In this document: piece after piece, positions 6,686 to 14,692 of the stretch
Numbering within the stretch: position 1 is the stretch's first letter
Layout: each line of letters starts with the position of its first letter
Assembly: GCA_038106185.1 (NCBI GenBank)
Contig: JAYODE010000011.1
Span: forward strand, 1 to 64,000
Length of the DNA: 64,000 nucleotides
DNA from: UBA4582 sp038106185
GTDB taxonomy: Bacteria; Pseudomonadota; Gammaproteobacteria; Pseudomonadales; Azotimanducaceae
Direction: 5' to 3'
The notes under the pieces: generated by a model
Seen by the model: only the letters and a program-made list of their open reading frames with translations
Told to the model about the DNA's origin: nothing
Databases searched by the model: none
Position numbers and translations under genes: made by a program

Positions 6686-9003
6686 CCCAGCGTTTCGCTG
6701 AAGGCCAGGAGTTTGAAGGATTCAGGTTACTCCAGGCACTTGACGAGAAGGGTGACACCTGGCTCGCACTGGACCAGGCACAAAACCAGGCCGTGTGTCT
6801 GAGGCGCCTGCCGACCTTGTTGTCAGCGACGGAGCAGACTTTTCTGCGCGATAGCATCGCGCTCCACCGGGGTTTGATTCATCCCCATGTGCTGCGAACC
6901 TTCGATCTGCTACGTTGGAATCATGTGGATTTTCTGGTCTGCGAATATATCGAGTCGGCTCGAGTGTTTTCCGACACGACGCCCTTCGTCGAAGCCTGGC
7001 CCATCTTGCTGCAACTGATGGATGTCCTTGAATATGCCCAGGGTTTCGATCTCGTCCATGGCAACATTAAAGCGAGCAACCTGCTGGTCGACAACCAACA
7101 GCAGTTGCATCTGGCAGGTTTTGGTTTGCAGTGGTCTCAACCGAGCGCAACTGGGAACTCAATGGGTGGCGCCCTGCCGTCACGGGTACTCGTCGATCAA
7201 CAGCCATCTATCAGCGCCGACAGCGTCGGGCTGGGCACTCTGCTCCTGCGATCTCTGACGGAACAAGTCTGGCACCCAGGCTCAGATATTGACCCAGACG
7301 ACACCCTGCCAGCAGAAGTTAAAGCCCTACTGCAGAACCTGCTCGAGCCTGAAAGAACAGAATTGCCCACGCGATTCCTGATCACGCGCAATATCCTGCA
7401 GGCGCATTACGACCGAGTGAGGGCCGGACCGGCTCAAGAATTAGTCAGGGAGAAGTCGTCGAACAACAACACTAAGCCCCACTCGATCGCGTCTCAACCT
7501 AAACCCGCCACGCTTGATCGCTCGACGGAACTGCCTCCACAGAGGGAGCAGCACCTAGCCCCTTTTCAGAGACCCACAGTCAGTACCTTCACCGCTATCA
7601 TGCTGACGCTACTGTTAGCTCTGATCAGCGTTGGGTTCTTTACCCTTCTGCCCACCTCCGACTTTGATTCGGTTAACCCAGATTCGACTAACCCATCCAG
7701 CCGCGAGCCGACTGCCAGCCGCGAATCAGCGAAGAACTCGATCCAAAACGGTGATCTTCCAGCATCAGGCATGTCTCCTTCTGAACTATCCCGTCTTCAG
7801 GCACTGGCAGACAATCTTTTGCGCCAGCAAATCAGCCTGGAAGACCAGGGCGTTCAAGTTTGGGCTCCAGCAGCCTACGACCAAGTCATGGCAGACGGCC
7901 TGGCTGCAGATGAACACCTTCAGCAACGCCGATATGACCGTGCCCATGCGCAATATCAGGCAGCCCTCGAGACTACCCGGGCACTCGAGAACCGCATTCC
8001 TGCGATTATCGAGAACCAGGAGACGATAGCCGCAGAGGCGTTTCTACAAGGTAACGCTGAACTGGCACTGAGCGCCTTAAAAACCCTGATTGCTATTCGG
8101 CCAGACAACGCTGGTTATCAAGCGGAGCTGATTCGGGCTGAAAATTTTGATCAGGTGCTGACATGGCTACGACAGGCGCAGGCTGCCGAGAATTTGCAGG
8201 CATGGCCGAAGGCGCTGGCATTGTATCAGCAAGCGCTGGCCTTGGACCCTGAAGCATCGAGTGCGCAAGCCGGGGTTGTCCGCATCACCGAAACGCTGAA
8301 GCAGATGCGCTTCAGTTCAGCCTTGTCACTGGCTTTTGATCTACTTGAAAAGAAGGACCTGGCTGGTGCGCGACAGGCCTTTGCCGAAGCCCAATCGATA
8401 CTGCCCGACGCCAAGGCACCCAAGGATGGCTTAATCCAGGTTGGCCTGTATGAAGACCGTCAAAAAATCAGCACCTTGCGCCAGCAGGCTGAAGAGGCAG
8501 TGCGTGCGGAGGACTGGCCATTAGCGATTCGGCTACTCGACCAGGTGCTCGACTTGGCCCCCGGCCTGACATCGGCCAGCCTCAGTCTTGAGCAGGCTCA
8601 CCAGCGCCTCGCACTCGATGAGACGCTCAATGGGTTTCTTCGCGCACCCGAGCGCATGCGTCTTGACGCTGAGCTCAGTGCCGCTCGACAAGCACTGATC
8701 AGCGCTGCACAACTGTCCCAGCGAGGACCTGGTTTGGAACAACAGATCAGCCGCCTTTCTTTACTGATCAGCCAAGCGAGGATTCCTTTGCCGGTAATTC
8801 TTGTCTCGGATAATCAAACGGACATCACGATTTACCAAGTCGGTCACTTGGGGACGCTCTCGCGTCAGGAGTTGGCGCTGATACCGGGCACCTATATCAT
8901 CGTCGGCAGACGCCAAGGTTATAGGGACGTGAGGTATGAGCTTCACCTCAACGGAGACGTGAAAGGCGTAACTGTTAATCTGATTTGCGATGAGGAACTC
9001 TGA
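6682..9003 (+). CDS. membrane pseudokinase with periplasmic TPR-like repeats
   Basis: A 773-residue protein. Residues about 10-245 have a Hanks-type kinase fold, but the catalytic positions are changed. The ATP-lysine of VAIK is Arg41 (VCLR), the HRD aspartate is Asn128 (HGNIKASN, with Lys130 and Asn133 kept), and DFG reads GFG at 146-148. It should therefore be a pseudokinase. A linker leads to one transmembrane helix (about 302-324). The C-terminal part, predicted periplasmic, holds helical repeats resembling TPRs (about 370-690, with LYQQALALDPEASSAQAG) and a small PEGA-like beta domain at the end (PGTYIIVGRRQGYRDV). It overlaps the lipoprotein gene by 4 bp and the next gene by 1 bp. A cytoplasmic sensing or scaffold role is inference. 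Confidence 0.8.
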   Translation: MTQRFAEGQEFEGFRLLQALDEKGDTWLALDQAQNQAVCLRRLPTLLSATEQTFLRDSIALHRGLIHPHVLRTFDLLRWNHVDFLVCEYIESARVFSDTTPFVEAWPILLQLMDVLEYAQGFDLVHGNIKASNLLVDNQQQLHLAGFGLQWSQPSATGNSMGGALPSRVLVDQQPSISADSVGLGTLLLRSLTEQVWHPGSDIDPDDTLPAEVKALLQNLLEPERTELPTRFLITRNILQAHYDRVRAGPAQELVREKSSNNNTKPHSIASQPKPATLDRSTELPPQREQHLAPFQRPTVSTFTAIMLTLLLALISVGFFTLLPTSDFDSVNPDSTNPSSREPTASRESAKNSIQNGDLPASGMSPSELSRLQALADNLLRQQISLEDQGVQVWAPAAYDQVMADGLAADEHLQQRRYDRAHAQYQAALETTRALENRIPAIIENQETIAAEAFLQGNAELALSALKTLIAIRPDNAGYQAELIRAENFDQVLTWLRQAQAAENLQAWPKALALYQQALALDPEASSAQAGVVRITETLKQMRFSSALSLAFDLLEKKDLAGARQAFAEAQSILPDAKAPKDGLIQVGLYEDRQKISTLRQQAEEAVRAEDWPLAIRLLDQVLDLAPGLTSASLSLEQAHQRLALDETLNGFLRAPERMRLDAELSAARQALISAAQLSQRGPGLEQQISRLSLLISQARIPLPVILVSDNQTDITIYQVGHLGTLSRQELALIPGTYIIVGRRQGYRDVRYELHLNGDVKGVTVNLICDEEL

Positions 9004-11072
9004 TGCCATCGAGTCATGAACCGCACCCAATTATAGAGGCCGCGGCCTTTTCTCCGGCTACAAAGGCAGAACTCGATCGCGGTTTGCGCCTCAAACGCTG
9101 GCCGTTTGCTCTGCTATTCGTGTCGTTGGGACTGGTCTCAATTGCGCTCTTTACCTTCAATGCTAGCGCGGTCCGTTTCGATCTAATGCCCGATTCTGCC
9201 AAACTGGAGATCACGGCTGGCATGCCAAGCTATCGACTGGGTGAGCGCTACCTGATGCTAGCGGGAGACTATACAGTGACGGCCAGTGCCGAGGGCTACG
9301 CGCCACTCAGGGCTGACATTCGCATCGAACAGCTGGCCGAGCAGAACATTTTTCTGCAATTAACCCAACTCCCAGGCACCCTGGTTATTTCAACGGAACC
9401 TGCGAGCCAAGCGCAGGTTTTCCTCGACCAAAAGCCCGTTGGCCTCACGCCCATCGAGTTAACCAGCGTTCAAGCCGGGAGCCATCACTTGACTGTGCAC
9501 GCCGAACGTTTTCTGCCGTTCAACACAGATATTGAAATCGAGGGCCAGAACAGACGGCAGCATCTGGTTGTCAGCCTGAAACCAGCTTGGGCGCAAGTGA
9601 CAATGACCAGTCAGCCCACAGGCGCCTCAATCAGCCTGGATGGTATTGCTGTGGCTGAGACGCCTGCCACCCTTGAGATGCTTCAAGGTCCACACGAGCT
9701 TCTGGTCACTCAACCAGGATTCAAGCCCTGGCAGACTCTTCTGAATGTGGTTGCGCAACAAGATCTGACCCTGCCAATGATCAACCTCAGCAGCGCAGAT
9801 GGCCTGCTCAACGTCAATTCAACACCTCACTCGGCTAGTGTTACTATTGCTGATGCCTATCGCGGCCAGACTCCCCTCAGCCTGAGCCTGGCACCCGAGC
9901 AGGCTTATCGAATGCGCCTGTCAAAACCAGGCTACCAAACTGTCGAGCGTACTGTATCCGTTACGGCCGACAAAGAAGCTCACCTGGACATTCAGCTGAC
10001 GCCCGTTTTGGGCCAAATCCATCTAACAATTTCGCCACAGGAGGCCAGCCTGTCAGTTGATGGGCAGATCTCGGCGGTAACTTCCCGACGCCTGGAGCTT
10101 ACGGCCGTGGCGCACACGATTCGAGTGGAGATGCCGGGCTATCAAACAGAAGAGTTTACGGTGACTCCGCAACCTGAGCAGACTCAAGCGTTTGTCATTA
10201 GGCTCAAGACGATCGCCGAGGCCAAGCTCGCTGCCATACCGTCAACCATCACCAATGATCTGGGGCAGGAGCTAAAACTCATCCTGCCTGGCACCTTCAC
10301 CATGGGTGCCGACCGACGCGAGCCAGGCAGACGGGCAAATGAGATTGAAAAACAGGTAGAACTCAAGCGTCTGTTTTATCTAAGCAGCCATGAGGTCACC
10401 AACGCTCAGTATCAGCAATTCGACAGCCAGCACGAGTCTGGCATGCTCGGCCGAGCACTACTGTCGGGCGGCGATCGGCCGGTGGTGAACGTCAGCTGGG
10501 ACGACGCAGTAGCTTTCTGTAACTGGCTCAGCGCAAAACAGGGTTTGGCGTCAGCCTATGAACGCCGTGATGATCAATGGCATCCAGTGATACCCATGAC
10601 TACGGGTTATCGGCTACCCACCGAGGCCGAGTGGGCCTGGGCCAGTCGCTATGCGACAGGTTCGACGCCAAGCCGTTTCCCCTGGGGCGATACTATGCCT
10701 CCTGTCGAAGTTCTCGCCAATTACGCTGACGAGTCTGCTGCAAACCTGGTACCAAATATCCTCATCGGCTATACGGATCACTTTCGCGGAACGGCTCCGG
10801 TCGGCAGCTTTGCGGCCAATCCGCTGGGGCTTTATGATCTGGCCGGCAACGTTTCCGAATGGATCCATGACTATTATTCACAAGAAGCTGCACAAGAAGC
10901 AGCAACGAGTCTGCTGCTAGATCCCACCGGCCCGAATGAAGGCGAAAAACATGTTATCCGGGGGTCAAACTATACCCATGGACGCTTGAGCGAGTTACGC
11001 TGGACTTTTCGTGACCTAGGCCAAGCACCAAGACCGGATGTGGGCTTTCGAGTTGCGAGGTATGTTGAATGA
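9003..11072 (+). CDS. PEGA-repeat protein with C-terminal FGE-sulfatase-fold domain
   Basis: A 689-residue protein with a single transmembrane helix (about 33-52), so the rest is probably periplasmic. Four or so PEGA-type beta modules follow (about 120-405; for example ISTEPASQAQVFLDQKPVG and TSQPTGASISLDGIAVAETP). The C-terminal domain (about 415-689) is of the formylglycine-generating-enzyme/SUMF1 fold, with GYRLPTEAEWAWASR and GLYDLAGNVSEW. The paired catalytic cysteines of true FGE are absent: the last strand reads GFRVARYVE instead of GFRCA. The domain is therefore more likely a binding or structural module. The start ATG overlaps the preceding TGA by one base; the end overlaps the next start by four. 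Confidence 0.83.
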   Translation: MPSSHEPHPIIEAAAFSPATKAELDRGLRLKRWPFALLFVSLGLVSIALFTFNASAVRFDLMPDSAKLEITAGMPSYRLGERYLMLAGDYTVTASAEGYAPLRADIRIEQLAEQNIFLQLTQLPGTLVISTEPASQAQVFLDQKPVGLTPIELTSVQAGSHHLTVHAERFLPFNTDIEIEGQNRRQHLVVSLKPAWAQVTMTSQPTGASISLDGIAVAETPATLEMLQGPHELLVTQPGFKPWQTLLNVVAQQDLTLPMINLSSADGLLNVNSTPHSASVTIADAYRGQTPLSLSLAPEQAYRMRLSKPGYQTVERTVSVTADKEAHLDIQLTPVLGQIHLTISPQEASLSVDGQISAVTSRRLELTAVAHTIRVEMPGYQTEEFTVTPQPEQTQAFVIRLKTIAEAKLAAIPSTITNDLGQELKLILPGTFTMGADRREPGRRANEIEKQVELKRLFYLSSHEVTNAQYQQFDSQHESGMLGRALLSGGDRPVVNVSWDDAVAFCNWLSAKQGLASAYERRDDQWHPVIPMTTGYRLPTEAEWAWASRYATGSTPSRFPWGDTMPPVEVLANYADESAANLVPNILIGYTDHFRGTAPVGSFAANPLGLYDLAGNVSEWIHDYYSQEAAQEAATSLLLDPTGPNEGEKHVIRGSNYTHGRLSELRWTFRDLGQAPRPDVGFRVARYVE

Positions 11073-11458
11073 GAATACGACCGAATCGCTGGCTATGCCT
11101 GTTACTGATGACCTTGGCCGCGGGCGCTCTCGCGGCGACCCAGACAGCACCTATTGAATCGGCATTAGCCCTCAAGCCGCCAACACTTACTGCGAGCCCG
11201 GTCGAGGCCGGCCAACCTGGGGCAGGCCANNNNNNNNNNNNNNNNNNNNNNNNNNNNNNNNNNNNNNNNNNNNNNNNNNNNNNNNNNNNNNNNNNNNNNN
11301 NNNNNNNNNNNNNNNNNNNNNNNNNNNNNCCTGGGGCAGGCCATCCTGGGGCAGGCCATCCTGCTTCTGGCACCACTTTTAATCGAACCCTGGAAACTTT
11401 CGTGCCCAGCCAGGAAGTTGACACAGATCAAGCGGTCGACTTTCCCACTAACATCTAG
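11069..11458 (+). CDS. secreted PGAGH pentapeptide-repeat protein, interrupted by assembly gap
   Basis: A small protein with an N-terminal signal peptide (about residues 1-22, ending ALAA). A short segment is followed by repeats of PGAGH encoded by a 15-bp unit (cctggggcaggccat). One copy is visible before the gap and two after it. The tail continues with PASGTTFNRTLETFVPSQEVDTD and ends at 11458. The repeat phase is the same on both sides of the 100-N placeholder, so the gene is probably intact with an unknown number of repeats. Such Gly/Ala/Pro/His stretches suggest a flexible, possibly metal-binding or wall-spanning linker; this is inference. It overlaps the FGE-fold gene by 4 bp and is followed by the MotA-like gene after 9 bp. 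Confidence 0.65.
   Translation: MRIRPNRWLCLLLMTLAAGALAATQTAPIESALALKPPTLTASPVEAGQPGAGXXXXXXXXXXXXXXXXXXXXXXXXXXXXXXXXXXPGAGHPGAGHPASGTTFNRTLETFVPSQEVDTDQAVDFPTNI
11215..11375. repeat. 15-bp coding tandem repeat broken by gap
   Basis: Copies of cctggggcaggccat flank the placeholder: one from 11215 and two from 11330 and 11345, with a partial copy after. Identity between copies is essentially perfect, which explains the assembly break. True copy number is unknown. Confidence 0.85.
11230..11329. other. assembly gap (100 N placeholder)
   Basis: Exactly 100 N within the PGAGH-coding repeat. The round length marks a scaffold gap of unknown size, not a measured distance. Confidence 0.95.
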
Positions 11459-11467
11459 GTCCTTATT

Positions 11468-12262
11468 GTGCGCAACCAGTTACCCATTGAATTTCTCTAC
11501 CAACTCTTCTCGTTGTTCGTCGCAGTGATATTGATACACAGCGTCTATGTCTCGGTTATTCGACCAGAAGCCAACCAAATTCTTCAACAGCAGGCGCTGG
11601 AGATCAATGCTAATCCCAACTACATACCCGAGCGCTCGACCTATGTGGTCATTCGCGATTTTGAGCAGGAGGCCTGTTTTATCTTGATGCTTTGGGCCCT
11701 AGCCTTAATGGCATACAAGGCCAATCTGACCCGCCAGGAACGCCGAATCCTGAACATGAATTTGATCGCCATTGACTCAGGTACCAGTATACTGCCGGAG
11801 GACTGCCGTGAGTACGCTCGACCCGTTCAGGCCTTGACGGCTGTGCAACAGACGTTGCTACTACCAAGAGCGCTGCTTACTGGGTTGCACAGATTTCGGT
11901 CGACGCGCAACATCCAGGATGTCGCGACTGCAATTCGCGGCATCTGTGAGTCAGAGTCTGATCGTCTGGATTCAGAATTGGCCATGATTCGCTACATTGC
12001 CTGGGCGATACCTTCTATTGGTTTTCTTGGCACAGTCCGCGGTATCGGCCAAGCCCTTAGTCAGGCTCACCAGGCTGCTCAGGGGAATATAGCCGGTGTC
12101 ACGCAAAGCCTCGGTGTCGCATTTAACTCGACCTTCGTGGCGTTATTGATCAGCATCATTGTGATGTTTTTGCTGCATCAACTGCAGCTGGCGCAAGAAC
12201 GTCTGGTGCAGGATGCTGAGGCCTACTGTGATAATCAACTGATCGGGCATTTGCAATCCTGA
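11468..12262 (+). CDS. MotA/TolQ/ExbB-type proton channel family protein
   Basis: A 264-residue membrane protein with hydrophobic segments at about 8-32, 66-84, 173-195 and 212-236. The third carries AIPSIGFLGTVRGIGQA, the signature of the MotA/TolQ/ExbB family, whose members form pentameric inner-membrane stators that use the proton motive force. A soluble cytoplasmic loop (about 88-170) separates helix 2 from helix 3. The start is GTG at 11468, since no upstream in-frame ATG precedes the neighbouring stop; the ribosome site is weak. The usual partners ExbD/TolR/MotB are not present, but two downstream vWA proteins with a single N-terminal membrane helix are in the right place to take that role. 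Confidence 0.85.
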   Translation: MRNQLPIEFLYQLFSLFVAVILIHSVYVSVIRPEANQILQQQALEINANPNYIPERSTYVVIRDFEQEACFILMLWALALMAYKANLTRQERRILNMNLIAIDSGTSILPEDCREYARPVQALTAVQQTLLLPRALLTGLHRFRSTRNIQDVATAIRGICESESDRLDSELAMIRYIAWAIPSIGFLGTVRGIGQALSQAHQAAQGNIAGVTQSLGVAFNSTFVALLISIIVMFLLHQLQLAQERLVQDAEAYCDNQLIGHLQS

Positions 12263-12275
12263 CGAGGATCACAGC

Positions 12276-13607
12276 TTGAGAATTGGTCTGATCGAAATCA
12301 ACGACAGCGGCCTTGATGTCAGTCTAGATGGCCGGCCGCTCATGCGGAGCCCCGGCTACGCGGTCATTGCCAACCAGCGTCTGTTGGTGGGCGCCGAGGC
12401 CATGCAAAACGCACGATTACTGCCACGCTGGACCCACACGCGTTTTTGGCAGCAACTTGACACTCAGATGCTGAAGGTCGGTCACCCGCAAATTCGTCAT
12501 AGTGCGGATCTCGCCTATGCTCACCTTGCGTCGATCTGGATGGCGATCAAGGACCGCCGTCCAGACGCCGTGGTTCTGGCAACCCCCGGCGATTATTCTC
12601 GAGAGCAATTGAGCCTGCTACTGGGTATCGCCAAGGAAGTGGGCTTGCCGGTTCAAGGCTTAATTGATACCGCACTGGTCGCAGCGAACGGTCACCCACT
12701 CAATCAGCAAGTACTCTTTCTCGACATTCACCTTCACCGAGTCACCTTGAGCGAATTACAGACTCGGAATGACCGGCGACACGCAAAAACAGTCACAGTG
12801 ACCGATTCCGGCTTGCATCGCCTTTGGGATCGCTGGGCTGACAGCATTGCCAAGCAGTTTATTCGAAGCTCGCGATTTGACCCGCTCCACGACGCGATCA
12901 GTGAGCAGCGCTTATTTGACGCCCTGCCGGATTGGATGCGCAGCCGAGAGGAGCTCGCCGATCTACCCTTTGAACTGGTACTCGACACTCGAGCCTATCA
13001 AACGCCTGTCTCCACAGAACAACTGTTGCCAGCGTGCGAAAGTCTCTATCCATTGATCCTTCAGGCTATCAAGGCGCAAGTCGCAGATCAGACTGCCACT
13101 CTGTTGCTATCACATCGTTTCACGGGCTTTCCAGCGCTTATGGAGGCCCTGTCTATGTTGAAAAACGTCACCGTCGAACGCCTGGGACCAGCCGCCGTAA
13201 TGCAGGGTACAGGCACGCACCTTGGCGAGATTCTCGGTGAGAATGGGCAGATTAATCTCGTCACCAGTCTCGCCAATCCGGCAGCCAGTACTCACGAGGT
13301 CTCGCCTGCAATCAATCGACGCGCCACCCATCTACTCTTCAACTATCATGCAACGCCCATCGGTCAACTGCTGCGGCTCGCGGGCATTCATCAAGGACAA
13401 TTGCTCAAAACCACCGAAAAAGCCCGATGCGTTATCAATAGTCGAGGTGATTCGGTCTTTGTTGCGGCTGCGAGCATTGATCGCGTTTACCTGAACGATC
13501 GGCTGGTGGACGGCGAACTGGAGGTTAAGCCCGGCGACCAACTCGTCATTGACCAACAGTCCATCCGCTTTATATCGCTCGACCAGGCTCCTTCGACTCG
13601 GCCATGA
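12276..13607 (+). CDS. degenerate actin/Hsp70-fold (ASKHA-like) protein
   Basis: A 443-residue, apparently soluble protein. The first 340 residues follow the Hsp70/actin order: IGLIEINDSG at the phosphate-1 position, VVLATPGDYSREQ and GLIDTALVAANG like the Hsp70 sites, VLFLDIHLHRV at phosphate-2, and TLLLSHRFTGFPAL at the adenosine loop. The glycines and acidic residues that bind ATP in active family members are largely missing, so nucleotide binding is doubtful. The last about 70 residues form a beta-rich module (RVYLNDRLVDGELEVKPGDQLVI) that faintly resembles an FHA or S4-like fold. The start is TTG at 12276 with GAGGA eight bases upstream. The stop overlaps the first vWA gene (ATGA). Confidence 0.6.
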   Translation: MRIGLIEINDSGLDVSLDGRPLMRSPGYAVIANQRLLVGAEAMQNARLLPRWTHTRFWQQLDTQMLKVGHPQIRHSADLAYAHLASIWMAIKDRRPDAVVLATPGDYSREQLSLLLGIAKEVGLPVQGLIDTALVAANGHPLNQQVLFLDIHLHRVTLSELQTRNDRRHAKTVTVTDSGLHRLWDRWADSIAKQFIRSSRFDPLHDAISEQRLFDALPDWMRSREELADLPFELVLDTRAYQTPVSTEQLLPACESLYPLILQAIKAQVADQTATLLLSHRFTGFPALMEALSMLKNVTVERLGPAAVMQGTGTHLGEILGENGQINLVTSLANPAASTHEVSPAINRRATHLLFNYHATPIGQLLRLAGIHQGQLLKTTEKARCVINSRGDSVFVAAASIDRVYLNDRLVDGELEVKPGDQLVIDQQSIRFISLDQAPSTRP

Positions 13608-14692
13608 CAAGACGAAGAGAATTCAATGTTTTCAGCCTGTCATTCCTCGACATTATGTCCTGCGGTTTCGGCGCCGTGATTCTGATTTTCGTCCTGATCA
13701 ATCAGGGCTCAGTCGCGGAGCAACAGACAGCCAATCTCGACCTCATATTGGCCGCGACAGATCTGCAAAAACGCTTGACCGAAGAACAGGCTCGTCTGGA
13801 TGAGCTACAGAATATCACCCACCGAGCGAGCCGTGAAACAAGGCTGGCGAACCAGATCACAGAGCAACTGCGCAATGAAATGACCGAACTTCAGACCCGT
13901 ATCGATGCCGCCTTGCGCACCAGCGCCGACAAATCCACCTTGGTCAAAAAACTTCAAGTTGAACTGGCGATACTCGAACAAACCGCGTCGAGCCAGCTAC
14001 AGCAGTTGGACCAAACTCGGGATCAGGGCGCAAGTCTCAGGTCTGTTGCCGGCGATGGTCAACGACAATATCTCACCGGCTTGAATGTCGGCGGCAAGCA
14101 GGTTTTGATTTTGATCGACTCATCGGCGAGCATGCTCCACCAGAGCATTGTCAACGCTATCCGGCTCAGCCTGGCACCGAATGCTGAAAGAAAAGCCGCT
14201 ACAAAGTGGCAGCGCGCAGTCCGGACCGTCGACTGGATCACGGCAAACCTGGCCCAGGATGCCCAACTTTCAATCGTCGCCTTTAACACCGAGCTTATAT
14301 CCTTGGTCAAGGATAACGCCTGGATCTCTGTCTCTGACCAGGCAGCCATGGATCAGGCCTTAAATAATCTCTACGCTCTGGCTCCTGCTGGTGGCACAGC
14401 ACTTTTCCCGCCCTTTGCCCTGATCAATCAGCTTTCTCCTCGGCCTGACAATATCTTTCTCATCGTTGATGGCTTGCCGACCCAGGGGCAAAACCCAAGC
14501 ACTCGCACCGTGATCAGCAGCGCCGAGCGCGCCAAGCTGTTTAGCGCGGCTGTGGCTGAGCTGCCACAAAACATTCCCATGAATATTATCCTTCTGCCAA
14601 TGGAAGGCGATCCATTGGCGACGCCATCCTATTGGATTCTGGCACAAAAAACCGGAGGCGCCTTCCTCAGCCCTGCCAAGGATTGGCCGTAA
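13604..14692 (+). CDS. membrane-anchored vWA protein with SCGFGA motif (first copy)
   Basis: A 362-residue protein. After a short basic N-terminus comes FSLSFLDIMSCGFGAVIL, part of a single transmembrane helix (about 11-33). A long coiled-coil segment (about 37-145) follows, then a von Willebrand factor A domain with an intact-looking MIDAS: DSSAS at 172-176, a threonine in AGGTALF and an aspartate in IVDGLPT. The single N-terminal helix with an extracytoplasmic remainder is the topology of ExbD/MotB-type partners of MotA/ExbB channels. It overlaps the ASKHA-like gene by 4 bp and ends on the base that begins the next gene. Metal-dependent ligand binding is inferred from the MIDAS; the ligand is unknown. 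Confidence 0.82.
   Translation: MTRRREFNVFSLSFLDIMSCGFGAVILIFVLINQGSVAEQQTANLDLILAATDLQKRLTEEQARLDELQNITHRASRETRLANQITEQLRNEMTELQTRIDAALRTSADKSTLVKKLQVELAILEQTASSQLQQLDQTRDQGASLRSVAGDGQRQYLTGLNVGGKQVLILIDSSASMLHQSIVNAIRLSLAPNAERKAATKWQRAVRTVDWITANLAQDAQLSIVAFNTELISLVKDNAWISVSDQAAMDQALNNLYALAPAGGTALFPPFALINQLSPRPDNIFLIVDGLPTQGQNPSTRTVISSAERAKLFSAAVAELPQNIPMNIILLPMEGDPLATPSYWILAQKTGGAFLSPAKDWP

Noticed and set aside
11468..12262. Zorya-type defence system (ZorA-like MotA protein)
   Set aside because: No ZorB-type OmpA partner, helicase or nuclease genes accompany it; the neighbours are vWA, FGE-fold and pseudokinase proteins.
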